Below are positions 1 to 9,038 of a stretch of 64,000 bases of DNA, piece after piece (position 1 is the first letter of the stretch; each line of letters begins with the position of its first letter). The notes under the pieces were generated by a model that worked only from the letters and a program-made list of their open reading frames with translations, ran no database searches and was not told the DNA's origin. Source of the stretch: Candidatus Gastranaerophilales bacterium (lineage in GTDB: Bacteria; Cyanobacteriota; Vampirovibrionia; Gastranaerophilales; Gastranaerophilaceae); assembly GCA_944325635.1 (NCBI GenBank), contig CALVBD010000006.1:40194-104193 (forward strand), written 5' to 3'. Both the position numbers and the translations under genes were made by a program.

Positions 1-1888
1 TGATGTAGCCTTTTTTCGTCAGCATAATAAGGTTTAATTCATGCGAGAAATTGCTTACAGGTACAACGGCCGTAATCATTTCATCCTGATCTATAGGCAG
101 AACATTAATGATAGGTAAACCCTTAGCCTGACGACCGCCTTCAGGGAAGTCATATACATTCAGACTGTAAACAGTTCCCTTGGATGAGAAGAACAACACC
201 TTATCGTGCATCATTGCTGTGAAGAAGTGCTGAATATCGTCATCTTCCTTGGTCTTAATGCCTGATTTACCGCGTGTCGCACGGTTCTGGCGTTCAAATG
301 TATCAAGAGAAATACGTTTCAAATATCCTTGATGAGTGATAAATACAGCCATCGGAGTGTTAGGGGTTAAGTCCTCAATCGTCACTTCGCCCTGTTCCGG
401 AAGAATTTGAGTTTTTCTGTCGTCACCGTATTTTTCTTTATCTTCTAACAATTCAGTTTTAATAATATCAAGAATTTTCTGGCGGCTTGAGAGAATTTCT
501 TCGTATTCCGCAATTTTCTTCAAGAGTTCATCATATTCAGCCTTAACTTTATCCTGCTCCAATCCTGTCAATCTTCTCAATTGCATTTCAAGGATTGCGT
601 TAGCCTGATCAGCGTCAAGTCCGAACCTCGACATCAAGCCTTCTCTTGCTTCATCGGTTGTTTTGGATTTTTTGATAAGTTCAATAACTTCATCAATTGA
701 ACCGAGTGCAATGATTAAACCTGCCAAAATATGCGCGCGTACTTTAGCTTTTTTGAGGAAGAAGATTGTTCTTCTTGTGACGATTTCAACCCTGTGTTCA
801 ACAAATTCCGAAAGAACTTCGTACAAATTCATTAATCTAGGCTGTTTACCGCAGAGTGCAAGCATGTTTACGCCGAAAGTTGTTGCAAGCTGGGTGTATT
901 TAAATAAGTTATTTTTAACAACATCAGGTTTTGCGTCACGTTTAAGTTCAATAACAATTCGCATACCTTCGCGGTCGGATTCGTCGCGGATGTCGGAAAT
1001 TCCTGTAATTCTCTGATCTTTAACAAGTTCTGCAATTTTTTCAATAAGCATGGACTTATTAACCTGATAAGGGATTTCGGTTACGACAATTGCCGTGCGC
1101 GCCTGACGCCCGCCGCCGCCTGCAATTTCTTCAAACCCTGCAACCGCCTGCATTTTTATCGAACCGCGGCCGGTTTCATATGCCTGCTTAATATCATTCA
1201 GTCCGATAATTGTAGCCGCAGTCGGGAAGTCAGGTCCTTTTATATATTCCATTAACTCAGAAACCGTAATATTCGGATTATCAATGAGTGCAATTGTGCC
1301 ATCAACGACTTCCGCAAGGTTATGCGGCGGAATGTTGGTCGCCATGCCGACAGCAATACCGGAACATCCGTTCAACAAAAGCATCGGCAGTCTTACCGGA
1401 AGAACCGACGGCTCCTGCAGTGAGCCGTCAAAGTTCGGCTCAAATTCGACTGTTTCGCAGTCAATATCAGCAAGCATTGAGGTGGTAATCTTGTGCATAC
1501 GGGCTTCCGTATAACGCATAGCAGCCGCGCCGTCGCCATCGACCGAACCGAAGTTTCCATGCCCATCAACAACAAGGTATCTGGTGTTAAAATCCTGAGC
1601 GAGACGAACCAGCGCTTCATAAACGGAACTGTCACCGTGCGGGTGGTATTTACCCAGAACTTCACCAACGATACGGGCACATTTTTTGAACGGTTTATCC
1701 GGTGTCATTCCGAGTTCGTTCATTGCGTAAAGAATACGTCTGTGAACAGGTTTCAACCCGTCGCGAACATCCGGAAGCGCACGCCCTACGATTACTGACA
1801 TCGCGTAATCAATGTAGCAGCGCTTCATTTCTTCTCTAATATTAACCGGAACAATCTTTCCGTCCTCAAAAATATTTTGCTGGCTCAA
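1..1888 (-). CDS. gyrA: DNA gyrase subunit A, N-terminal 629 residues (cut by the window edge)
   Basis: GyrA is the breakage-reunion subunit of gyrase and introduces negative supercoils into DNA together with GyrB. The reading frame opens with TTG at 1888, six bases downstream of an AAGGAG ribosome site, and gives [20 protein letters not shown]. The N-terminal motifs are clear: [17 protein letters not shown] near residues 36-51, the quinolone-region [12 protein letters not shown] near 80-91, and the active-site tyrosine in [10 protein letters not shown] near residue 126. A coiled-coil tower (residues ~420-500) and the first C-terminal blades ([11 protein letters not shown]) follow. The end lies outside the window. 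The quinolone-region residues look wild type (Ser then Glu). Very secure call. Confidence 0.97.
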   Translation of the reverse strand, partial: MSQQNIFEDGKIVPVNIREEMKRCYIDYAMSVIVGRALPDVRDGLKPVHRRILYAMNELGMTPDKPFKKCARIVGEVLGKYHPHGDSSVYEALVRLAQDFNTRYLVVDGHGNFGSVDGDGAAAMRYTEARMHKITTSMLADIDCETVEFEPNFDGSLQEPSVLPVRLPMLLLNGCSGIAVGMATNIPPHNLAEVVDGTIALIDNPNITVSELMEYIKGPDFPTAATIIGLNDIKQAYETGRGSIKMQAVAGFEEIAGGGGRQARTAIVVTEIPYQVNKSMLIEKIAELVKDQRITGISDIRDESDREGMRIVIELKRDAKPDVVKNNLFKYTQLATTFGVNMLALCGKQPRLMNLYEVLSEFVEHRVEIVTRRTIFFLKKAKVRAHILAGLIIALGSIDEVIELIKKSKTTDEAREGLMSRFGLDADQANAILEMQLRRLTGLEQDKVKAEYDELLKKIAEYEEILSSRQKILDIIKTELLEDKEKYGDDRKTQILPEQGEVTIEDLTPNTPMAVFITHQGYLKRISLDTFERQNRATRGKSGIKTKEDDDIQHFFTAMMHDKVLFFSSKGTVYSLNVYDFPEGGRQAKGLPIINVLPIDQDEMITAVVPVSNFSHELNLIMLTKKGYI

Positions 1889-1974
1889 AATCTTCTCCTT
1901 ATTATCCAAGTCATTCTATATCAATAGTGTAGCATAAAAACAAGAAAATTGGTATTTTTAAATTTTGTTAAGAG

Positions 1975-2310
1975 GAGATGAGTGAAATGTGAAGGGTAAA
2001 GTCGGTTGGGCATACCTGCCCAACTATAATCCTCACGCTTCACTCATCACACTTCACACTTCTAAAAGCTGGATTCTTTCGGGCTTCGCCCTCAGAATGA
2101 CGTAACATTTTTCATAGTGCCTTAGTTGGGCAGGTATGCCCAACCGACAAATTCCTTAGTACTTAATATCTTTTAACTGCCCCCTCACCCCAACCCCTCT
2201 CCCTTAGGGAGAGGGAAGTAAAATTCCAGCCCTTCGTCTTTTCAGTTAAAAATTCCTTTTACCATTTCAACATCTTATGCTGAACCTTTCACTCCTCACT
2301 CTTCACTTAT
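1975..2310. repeat. Intergenic repeat mosaic between gyrA and rfbC
   Basis: No gene is visible between the gyrA start and the rfb promoter. The stretch holds a palindrome GTTGGGCATACCTGCCCAAC at 2005-2024 and its inverted copy at 2125-2144. It also holds a CCCTCACC...CTCTCCC-TTA-GGGAGAGGG element at 2181-2215, and TCACTCCTCACTCTTCACTT-type pyrimidine runs at about 2035-2060 and 2287-2308. All three kinds recur at 6.5, 29.6, 39.1-39.7 and 58.6 kb. They look like dispersed non-coding repeats of the REP kind; function is unknown. Confidence 0.75.
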
Positions 2311-2317
2311 AAAAAAT

Positions 2318-2346
2318 CTGACATATTATCTATTTTATGATATAAT
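2318..2346 (+). promoter_or_regulatory. Sigma-70-type promoter of the rfbCBD operon
   Basis: CTGACA at 2318-2323 and TATAAT at 2341-2346 are separated by 17 bases, close to the housekeeping consensus. They lie 27 bases upstream of the rfbC start, which has an AAGGAG ribosome site at about 2363-2368. Confidence 0.7.
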
Positions 2347-2373
2347 AGTTGTCAGAAGAATTAAGGAGCCTGT

Positions 2374-2931
2374 ATGCCGTTTGAATTTGAAAGACAATCT
2401 ATTCCGGATGTAATCCTTGTAAAACCGAAAGTTTTCGGCGATAACCGCGGATTTTTTATGGAAACTTATAAAAAATCAGAATTTGCCCAAAACGGAATTG
2501 GCGTTGAATTTAATCAGGATAACCACTCAAAATCCTCGGCACATGTCTTAAGAGGGCTTCACTATCAGGCAAAACCTTACGGGCAGGCAAAACTTGTCAG
2601 GTGCGTCCGCGGCAGAATTTACGATGTCGCAGTTGATATCAGACCAAATTCCAAAACCTTCGGTCAATATGTAAAAGTCGAACTTTCTGAAAATAATAAA
2701 AACATGCTTTATATTCCGGAAGGATTTGCCCACGGGTTTGTTGTTCTCTCTGATGAAGCCGAACTCTGCTACAAAGCAAGCGGAGAATATAATAAAGATG
2801 CAGATAGAGGGATTTTGTGGAACGACAAAGATATTAATATCAACTGGGAAATAGATTTTAAACCGGTTCTTAGCGATAAAGACAAAGTTCAACCTACATT
2901 AAAAGAAATAAATAAAGAGGAGCTTTTATGA
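2374..2931 (+). CDS. rfbC: dTDP-4-dehydrorhamnose 3,5-epimerase
   Basis: RfbC epimerises C3 and C5 of dTDP-4-keto-6-deoxyglucose, the third step to dTDP-L-rhamnose for surface polysaccharide. The 185-residue protein has the normal family length. It shows the cupin-fold signatures VILVKPKVFGDNRGFFMETY near the N-terminus, HVLRGLHYQ (catalytic His, residues ~58-64), VRCVRGRIYDVAVDIR and YIPEGFAHGFVVLSDEAELCYK. ATG at 2374 follows AAGGAG at good spacing. The stop overlaps the rfbB start by four bases (ATGA), so translation is probably coupled. First gene of rfbCBD. Confidence 0.96.
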   Translation: MPFEFERQSIPDVILVKPKVFGDNRGFFMETYKKSEFAQNGIGVEFNQDNHSKSSAHVLRGLHYQAKPYGQAKLVRCVRGRIYDVAVDIRPNSKTFGQYVKVELSENNKNMLYIPEGFAHGFVVLSDEAELCYKASGEYNKDADRGILWNDKDININWEIDFKPVLSDKDKVQPTLKEINKEELL

Positions 2932-3908
2932 AATTATTAGTCACAGGCGGCGCCGGATTTATCGGAAGCTGTTTTATAAGATATATGCTTGAACACCATC
3001 CGGATTACCACATTGTAAACCTTGATGCTCTAACTTATGCAGGCAATCTTGAAAATCTGTACGATGTTAAAGATAATCCGAATTATGAATTTGTATACGG
3101 CGACATCTGCGATAAGCATCTTGTAATGCAGGTTGTATCGGGAGTTGACGCAATTGTAAACTTCGCGGCAGAAAGCCACGTTGACCGCTCAATCGCAGGG
3201 CCTGAAGTGTTTATTGAAACAAATATTAAAGGAACATCAATTCTTTTGCAGGCGGCAAAAGCTTTCCATATAGAAAGATATTTGCAAGTGTCCACTGATG
3301 AAGTTTACGGAAGCCTCGGAAAAGATGGTTATTTCACAGAAGAAACTCCGCTCGCTCCAAACAGTCCTTACTCGGCATCAAAAGCCAGTGCGGATTTAAT
3401 AGTACGGTCGTATTTTGAAACATACGGACTTCCGACACTGATTACACGCTGCTCAAATAATTACGGACCTTATCAGTATCCTGAAAAATTAATTCCTTTC
3501 TTTATCGCAAGATTACTAAAAAATGAAAAAGTTCCTGTTTATGGCGACGGAATGAATGTCCGCGATTGGATTTACGTATATGATCATTGTTCGGCAATTG
3601 ATACGGTGCTTCATAAAGGTACTCCTGGGCAAATATACAATATTGGCGGACATAACGAAAAAACAAACCTAGAAATTACACGCCTTATTTTAGAAGCAAT
3701 GAATAAGGATGAAAGTTACATAGAATACGTAGAGGACAGATTAGGCCACGACCGCCGTTACGCTATATGCAACGATAAGATTACAGGAGAACTAGGCTGG
3801 AAACCTGCGGTATCCTTTGAAGAAGGTATACTTCTGACAATTGACTGGTACTTAAATAATCAAAAATGGATTAAGTCAGTCGAACAGCGGAAAGGACAAA
3901 TTATATAA
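2928..3908 (+). CDS. rfbB: dTDP-glucose 4,6-dehydratase
   Basis: RfbB converts dTDP-glucose to dTDP-4-keto-6-deoxyglucose, using bound NAD+. It is an extended short-chain dehydrogenase of 326 residues. The N-terminal Rossmann loop GGAGFIGS is at residues 7-14, STDEVYGSLG at ~122-131 carries the catalytic Thr/Asp/Glu region, and YSASKASAD near 148-156 is the YxxxK motif. RDWIYVYDH lies further on. Start and stop overlap the neighbouring rfbC and rfbD genes by a few bases, as expected for a compact operon. Confidence 0.97.
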   Translation: MKLLVTGGAGFIGSCFIRYMLEHHPDYHIVNLDALTYAGNLENLYDVKDNPNYEFVYGDICDKHLVMQVVSGVDAIVNFAAESHVDRSIAGPEVFIETNIKGTSILLQAAKAFHIERYLQVSTDEVYGSLGKDGYFTEETPLAPNSPYSASKASADLIVRSYFETYGLPTLITRCSNNYGPYQYPEKLIPFFIARLLKNEKVPVYGDGMNVRDWIYVYDHCSAIDTVLHKGTPGQIYNIGGHNEKTNLEITRLILEAMNKDESYIEYVEDRLGHDRRYAICNDKITGELGWKPAVSFEEGILLTIDWYLNNQKWIKSVEQRKGQII

Positions 3909-4726
3909 TGAAAATTCTTGTCACAGGAGCTAACGGCATGCTGGGGCAGGATTTATGCCCTATACTGGAAGATATGGGGGCTTTTGTTATAGAAACCGAC
4001 GTTGATTCGCTTGATATTACAAAACCTGCTGATGTTGAAAGAATTCTGACTGCAGAACATCCCGATGCGGTAATTCATTGTGCGGCGTATACAAATGTTG
4101 ATAAGGCCGAAGAAGATTTTGAAACAGCAAAACTTATAAATGCCGCAGGAACGGAAAATATTGCAAAAGTTTGCGGCAAATTAGATATTCCGCTTGTGTA
4201 TATTTCAACAGATTATGTATTTGACGGCACAAAAACAGAACCGTATAAACCTGATGACAAGACAAACCCTATCAATAATTACGGTTTGACAAAACTTATG
4301 GGCGAAGAAGCAGTCAAAAAATACTGCAAGAAATATTACATAGCACGTACAAGCTGGCTATACGGACATTACGGCAAAAATTTCGTTGAAACAATGCTTA
4401 CTCTTGCTCAAAAAGGCAGTATAAAAGTTGTAGACGATCAAATCGGATGCCCTACCTGGACTGTAGAACTTGCAAACGGGATTGTAAAATTATTCCAAAA
4501 GCCGTACGGAACATATCACGTCTGCGGCTCAGGCTCCACAAGCTGGTACGGTTTTGCACAAGAAATTTTTGCACAGGCGGGAGTTGAGGTAAATTTACAG
4601 CCTTGTACTACGGATGAATTTCCTCGACCTGCAAAGCGTCCGAAATACAGCATTATGGATAACCAGCACATTTGCCGTGACTGGAAAGCTGCGCTGCGCG
4701 ACTATTTACAGCTGCGGAATATTTAA
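3908..4726 (+). CDS. rfbD: dTDP-4-dehydrorhamnose reductase
   Basis: RfbD is the NAD(P)H-dependent reductase for the last step to dTDP-L-rhamnose. The 272-residue protein begins KILVTGANGMLGQDL (nucleotide-binding loop). It shows ISTDYVFDGTKTEPY, the YGLTKLMGE YxxxK motif, and RTSWLYGHYGKNFVETML typical of the family. Its ATG overlaps the rfbB stop by one base. The gene runs to within two bases of a convergent prepilin-like gene, so rfbA, which makes the first intermediate, is not in the same contiguous operon. Confidence 0.95.
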   Translation: MKILVTGANGMLGQDLCPILEDMGAFVIETDVDSLDITKPADVERILTAEHPDAVIHCAAYTNVDKAEEDFETAKLINAAGTENIAKVCGKLDIPLVYISTDYVFDGTKTEPYKPDDKTNPINNYGLTKLMGEEAVKKYCKKYYIARTSWLYGHYGKNFVETMLTLAQKGSIKVVDDQIGCPTWTVELANGIVKLFQKPYGTYHVCGSGSTSWYGFAQEIFAQAGVEVNLQPCTTDEFPRPAKRPKYSIMDNQHICRDWKAALRDYLQLRNI

Positions 4727-4727
4727 A

Positions 4728-5516
4728 TCATTTCAGCATCATTTCTTCTGCAGACTGTCCGCCTTTTTCAATAAGTTCGCAGACAGCAGTCAAGCCAAGT
4801 ACGGCTGATTTTTCGTTCCTTTTATATAAATTCAGATAGAATAAATCATATCCCCATTTGTTCGGACCTTTTGTTCCGTTTACATCAAAACCGAAAAAGA
4901 GAGTATTATGAAAAGGTTTAAAATCAGGGTCGTACACATCCCCGTAGATATATATAATTGAGCCGTCATTTAAATTAAAACCAACATGTTCATTAATAGG
5001 AAAGGAACAATTATTATTAACGATAGTACCGCCTGCAGCAAGAACTTCTGCCTTTGTTTTATATTTTGGACGGCAAGCGGAATTATTATGGTCGCAAATT
5101 TTGACGGATTTATACTGTTCAAAAACCTTTTGCCAGAATTCATTACACTGATCATATCTGTATCCGCTACCGCCTACAGTTAATGTATAACATTCATAAG
5201 GAATTCCGTTTTCTGAGTTCACTGTATTGATTGCAGTTTGTAAGTTTGCATACGTTTTTTTAAATTGTGATTCCAGAACTTTATGCTGATATTTCCCCGT
5301 TAGTACAGGAAGTGTCATAGCACTAACTACACCAATAATTCCGAGGGTTATAAGAACTTCCGCAAGGGTAAATGCATTTTTAACACCTGACAGGCAAGAA
5401 AAGCCAAAGCGGCTCAGCCTTAATAACAATCCCCTTGTTTCTCTGCTTTTTAGTGTCGGAGAGTTGTATCTACGATGCCCCCCCCCCCCAAATCCAGTTA
5501 TATCAAGGTTTTTCAT
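4728..5516 (-). CDS. Prepilin-like (type IV pilin / pseudopilin) protein with an in-frame poly-G tract
   Basis: The protein has the type III prepilin signature FTLAEVLITLGIIGVVSAMTLPVL: a cleavage-site phenylalanine, the +5 glutamate and a long hydrophobic helix. A Cys-containing globular domain of about 200 residues follows. It is a pilin or pseudopilin expected to be processed by prepilin peptidase. I chose ATG at 5516 (MKNLDITGF) because AAAGGAG lies nine bases upstream; an upstream ATG at 5543 would read through that site. The leader before the cleavage site is unusually long (~47 residues) and encoded across a 12-G tract that gives four glycines. At G12 the frame is open. The gene is inverted within the rfb region. 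Confidence 0.85.
   Translation of the reverse strand: MKNLDITGFGGGGHRRYNSPTLKSRETRGLLLRLSRFGFSCLSGVKNAFTLAEVLITLGIIGVVSAMTLPVLTGKYQHKVLESQFKKTYANLQTAINTVNSENGIPYECYTLTVGGSGYRYDQCNEFWQKVFEQYKSVKICDHNNSACRPKYKTKAEVLAAGGTIVNNNCSFPINEHVGFNLNDGSIIYIYGDVYDPDFKPFHNTLFFGFDVNGTKGPNKWGYDLFYLNLYKRNEKSAVLGLTAVCELIEKGGQSAEEMMLK
5478..5489 (-). repeat. Homopolymer tract, 12 G on the coding strand
   Basis: Twelve consecutive C on the plus strand (G on the coding strand) lie between the start codon and the prepilin cleavage motif. The run is preceded by ACTGGATTT, the same sequence that precedes the tract of the prepilin gene near 58.5 kb. Any gain or loss not divisible by three would shut the gene off, so this is a candidate slipped-strand phase-variation site. 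Confidence 0.8.
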
Positions 5517-5561
5517 ACTCTCAATCTCCTTTATTATTTTCATGTTATTATAAATTTATTA

Positions 5562-5567
5562 TATAAT
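5562..5567 (+). promoter_or_regulatory. Probable -10 box of rfbA
   Basis: TATAAT lies 35 bases upstream of the rfbA ATG in an AT-rich gap of 85 bases between the divergent prepilin and rfbA starts. No convincing -35 element was found, and the surrounding AT richness lowers confidence. Confidence 0.4.
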
Positions 5568-5601
5568 ATTTAACAATCAATTTCAAGAATAAGGATATTT
5601 T

Positions 5602-6480
5602 ATGAAAGGTATCGTTTTAGCCGGAGGCGCCGGAACAAGGTTACATCCAAGTACAATAGCTGTATCAAAACAGTTAATGCCTGTTTATGATAAACCGATG
5701 ATTTATCATCCGATTTCCGTTCTTATGCTTGCGGGAATAAAGGATATTTTGATAATTTCCACCCCTCAGGATCTGCCGAATTTTAAAAGACTCCTCGGCG
5801 ACGGTGCACCTTTCGGGGTAAAATTTTCATACAGAGAGCAGCCATCTCCTGACGGGCTTGCACAGGCGTTTATTCTCGGGGAAGAGTTTATCGGGGATGA
5901 TAATGTAGCACTCATTCTCGGAGATAATATTTTTTACGGCGACGGATTTTCCGCAAAGTTAAAAAATGCGGCAGAAAATACAAAATCCGGTAAAGCAACA
6001 GTTTTCGGATATAAGGTTAAAGATGCACATAGATTCGGGGTCGTTGAATTTGACAACAACGGCAAAGTTTTATCCCTTGAAGAAAAACCTGACAAACCAA
6101 AATCTGACTATGCGGTTACCGGCTTATATTTTTATGATAATAAAGTTGTTGAATATGCAAAAAAATTAAAGCCTTCTGCCCGCGGAGAGTTGGAAATTAC
6201 CGATTTGAACAATGTTTATCTTTCTGAAGGCAATCTGAATGTTGAAATCTTAGGTCGCGGCTTTGCATGGCTTGACACGGGAACGCATCATTCGCTATTG
6301 CAGGCGTCTCAATTTGTCCATACGATTGAAGAAAACCAGGGAATAAAAATTGCCTGTCTGGAAGAAGTTGCATATCGAATGGGTTTTGTTGACAAAGAAA
6401 CGCTTGAAAAACATATTTCAAAATACAAAAACAATGAATATTTCAACTACGTTGCAAATGTGATTAAGAAAAACGCGTAG
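5602..6480 (+). CDS. rfbA: Glucose-1-phosphate thymidylyltransferase
   Basis: RfbA makes dTDP-glucose from dTTP and glucose-1-phosphate, the committed step to dTDP-rhamnose. The 292-residue length is normal. The nucleotidyltransferase motif [20 protein letters not shown] is at residues 8-27, followed by [28 protein letters not shown] (metal-binding Asp, residues ~111-120), [16 protein letters not shown] and [12 protein letters not shown]. The start is preceded by an AAGG ribosome site. It completes the four-enzyme pathway together with rfbCBD, from which it is separated by an inverted prepilin gene. Confidence 0.97.
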   Translation: MKGIVLAGGAGTRLHPSTIAVSKQLMPVYDKPMIYHPISVLMLAGIKDILIISTPQDLPNFKRLLGDGAPFGVKFSYREQPSPDGLAQAFILGEEFIGDDNVALILGDNIFYGDGFSAKLKNAAENTKSGKATVFGYKVKDAHRFGVVEFDNNGKVLSLEEKPDKPKSDYAVTGLYFYDNKVVEYAKKLKPSARGELEITDLNNVYLSEGNLNVEILGRGFAWLDTGTHHSLLQASQFVHTIEENQGIKIACLEEVAYRMGFVDKETLEKHISKYKNNEYFNYVANVIKKNA

Positions 6481-6510
6481 AAAAGCATTCCCCAATCCGT
6501 TTTTGCAAAG

Positions 6511-6810
6511 AATCTTAGTTGGGCTGGAAAGCCCAACCTACAAACTTTCACCCTCTGCTAGAGGGAGAGGGAAGATTAATTTGCCTCCCTTTGTAAGGGA
6601 GGTGGCGCGTGAGCGCCGGAGGGTTTTATATATTATCTTCACGTCATCCCGGGCTATGACCCTGGATCGCATTATCGTTCCCTCCAAAGGGAATGCAATC
6701 CCGCATAGCTTGAAAAACAAGATTTTATTGAGATTCTGTGGAAAACCAGACATTTTGCGCGAAATCAAAGATTTCGGCAAAAGTAATCAAACAAGTTCAG
6801 AATGACATGT
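6511..6810. repeat. Intergenic repeat mosaic after rfbA
   Basis: The gap of about 420 bases has no credible gene. It holds a GTTGGGCTGGAAAGCCCAAC palindrome (6518-6537), a CCCTCTGC-TA-GAGGGAGAGGG element (6551-6571), and a CCTCCCTTTGTAAGGGAGG hairpin followed by GGCGCGTGAGCGCC (6583-6620). A long segment ending in TTCAGAATGACATG (~6650-6808) resembles the unit near 58.66-58.79 kb. The elements are the same families as at 2 kb, 39 kb and 58.6 kb. An ORF of 100 codons here reads through the repeats and is not credible. Confidence 0.7.
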
Positions 6811-6898
6811 TCAATATTCCGCTTCTATCAGTCTTTCTTAGCTTCCGAAATGACGGATCTGCAATTTTCTTCCTTTTCAAGGGGGAACAGTCGGCTTA

Positions 6899-8968
6899 CT
6901 ATATTTTCTTAAACTTGTTTAAAAGATTGGACGGAGAACTATTCGTCGACTGTACCTCAGAAGCAGGAGTTAAAACAGGCTGAGACGTTTCTGTTTCGTT
7001 TACGAAAACCCTCGGGTCATCTATCCTCTCCATCGCTTTCATAATCCCAATTTTACCGGCTTTTTTCTGAATATTCGTAAGCCAAGCATTAAATGCATAC
7101 GGAATTCCGATTACCAGAGCAAGAACCGGCGCACCTGCGACAGCCACAGTATTCCAGAATGTTTTATAGTTCCCGTAATTGACTTTTAGTTCCATTGGCA
7201 CTTCAACGCCCATCTTTTTCATATTCTTTCTTGCTTTTATTTTTAAGATATCAAACGTAAAATGGCGTCCCCAGGTCGGAAGAAAACCTTTTTTGAAATG
7301 TTTATTTAGAGCCTCCGTAAGAGATTTTTTATCAGATCCGCTTGAAATTACTTTTTGGAATTCTTCTTTGAATGCGTCGTATACTTTTTTAAATTCAGGA
7401 TGTTCCTTAAGTTTGCCACCGCCGTTAATCATTACGTTATTGAATTCTTTTCTCAATTCTTTATCATTTTTCAAAAGGTCATAACCTTTATCAACAATCC
7501 CCTTGAACGGAGATGTTTTATCAAGGGTAAGATTTGAGAAAGTTTTTAGGATTTTATCAATAGGGAGTTTTCCTTTGATAAGGGCAAGCGATAAAGCCGT
7601 CATTGCAACGGCATAACTAATCCCGAATACCGCACCGAACGCTTGTTTTGCGATTTCCGTTCCTGCTTCTATATCTTCTGAATAGCGCTGGGACATCTCA
7701 TCAATTTCGTCGAACGCCATAAAGACTTTCTGCTGCAAATGTTTTGCGTCCTGCAATTGTTTATCTGAAATTTCCGTATCTTCTTTCAGGATTTTGATAA
7801 TTTTTTCATTCTTTTTAAGTTCTTTTTCTTTATATTCTTTGTACTCATTTGCATTTTTCAAATATGTTCCGAGGAACGCAAAATTTTGTGCAATTTTTTG
7901 GAAGAAAGATTTTTTCTGATCCTCTGCTTTAATATCTTTTGCCTTTGCCTTTTGTTCCTCTGTAAACGACATCAATGCAGCAGGATCTTTCATCAAATCC
8001 TGTCTTGCTTTATATCTCCCGATACGGGAAGCTTCTTTTTGAACAGAGGTTCCGGCTGTCAAAAGTGTAAGCGTTGTTAATGTCGTTGCTGCAGTCGAAA
8101 CAATTCCGCTGTATTTAGCTGTTTTTCCGCCGAAGAGTTTCAGGATTTTATTCAGAGCGACACCGACCGGTACTGCTAAAATCGCCGAAAATACGCCAAG
8201 CGTATCAAAGGCATTCTCTGCGTTTTCTGAATATTCTTCTGCCCTGATATTGATATCTTTTACCGCATCTATAATTAATTCTTTATCCTCATCGGCTTTT
8301 GCAAGCTGCTGAGTGGTATAGGTTCTTGATTTTAACCTGTCAATTTCACCGTCATCTTTTTGTGATTTGGCTTCTTCATAGGCCTTTTTATCTTTAAAAA
8401 TTTGTTTAATATTAGAAAAACTTTTGAGGAAACTTTTCTTCTCTTTTTCATCCGGAAGTTCTTCCGCTTTTTTAATGGCTGCTTCAATTTGTTCAGGGGT
8501 ATAAATTACGAAATTTCTGACATCTTTCAATTCATCCTGCTTTGCCTGAAAACGTCCGATACGAGAAGCCTCTTTTTGCTTTGCTGTTCCCCAGAGTATA
8601 AACCCTATACTTACTGCAAATGTGGTGATTAAACTTCCGATATTAAGTATTTGCTGTGCTTTTAAAGATTTCATTTTCATTCCGAGAAGTGGTAGGAATG
8701 TTAACGGCAAAAGTGCAAATATACTCATTGCCGATGAAAACATTTCCATATCTTCACAGTTATTTTCCGAACGGTTATCAAGCATTTCTGCAGCACGAAT
8801 AACAGTTTTTGCCCTGGCTTCGGTTAATTCTACCTTATCTTTTGGAAGCTGTAAATTCTTTGCAAGATACTGTTTCTGAGCTTTTTCATCAGCCTGCTGC
8901 TGTTCCCACTTGTCATAGATATTGTAATTATTTTTTACTTCACGTACGGAATTTATGAACTGACCCAT
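6899..8968 (-). CDS. Large membrane protein with a three-times repeated QKEASRIGR module, unknown function
   Basis: This 689-residue protein is not recognisable as a named family. It contains a module of two adjacent hydrophobic segments followed by a basic stretch, seen three times: KQKEASRIGRFQAKQDELKD (~residue 130), VQKEASRIGRYKARQDLMKD (~310) and IQKKAGKIGIMKAMERIDD (~640). Long charged helices with coiled-coil character separate the copies. The N-terminus has no signal peptide. No clear ribosome site precedes the ATG at 8968. It is probably an integral, perhaps scaffold-like, inner-membrane protein typical of this lineage. It lies 70 bases downstream of the zinc-ribbon ATPase gene and may share its transcript. 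Confidence 0.75.
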   Translation of the reverse strand: MGQFINSVREVKNNYNIYDKWEQQQADEKAQKQYLAKNLQLPKDKVELTEARAKTVIRAAEMLDNRSENNCEDMEMFSSAMSIFALLPLTFLPLLGMKMKSLKAQQILNIGSLITTFAVSIGFILWGTAKQKEASRIGRFQAKQDELKDVRNFVIYTPEQIEAAIKKAEELPDEKEKKSFLKSFSNIKQIFKDKKAYEEAKSQKDDGEIDRLKSRTYTTQQLAKADEDKELIIDAVKDINIRAEEYSENAENAFDTLGVFSAILAVPVGVALNKILKLFGGKTAKYSGIVSTAATTLTTLTLLTAGTSVQKEASRIGRYKARQDLMKDPAALMSFTEEQKAKAKDIKAEDQKKSFFQKIAQNFAFLGTYLKNANEYKEYKEKELKKNEKIIKILKEDTEISDKQLQDAKHLQQKVFMAFDEIDEMSQRYSEDIEAGTEIAKQAFGAVFGISYAVAMTALSLALIKGKLPIDKILKTFSNLTLDKTSPFKGIVDKGYDLLKNDKELRKEFNNVMINGGGKLKEHPEFKKVYDAFKEEFQKVISSGSDKKSLTEALNKHFKKGFLPTWGRHFTFDILKIKARKNMKKMGVEVPMELKVNYGNYKTFWNTVAVAGAPVLALVIGIPYAFNAWLTNIQKKAGKIGIMKAMERIDDPRVFVNETETSQPVLTPASEVQSTNSSPSNLLNKFKKI

Positions 8969-9038
8969 TTACACAAAAATTTTCTTATATTTAAGTCCTA
9001 CATTTATATAAAAAATACAACGTGAAAAAATTTGCTAT

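Noticed and set aside
6503..6805. 100-codon ORF in the gap after rfbA
   Set aside because: It translates through the dispersed repeats (SPSARGRGK-type peptides) and has no ribosome site.
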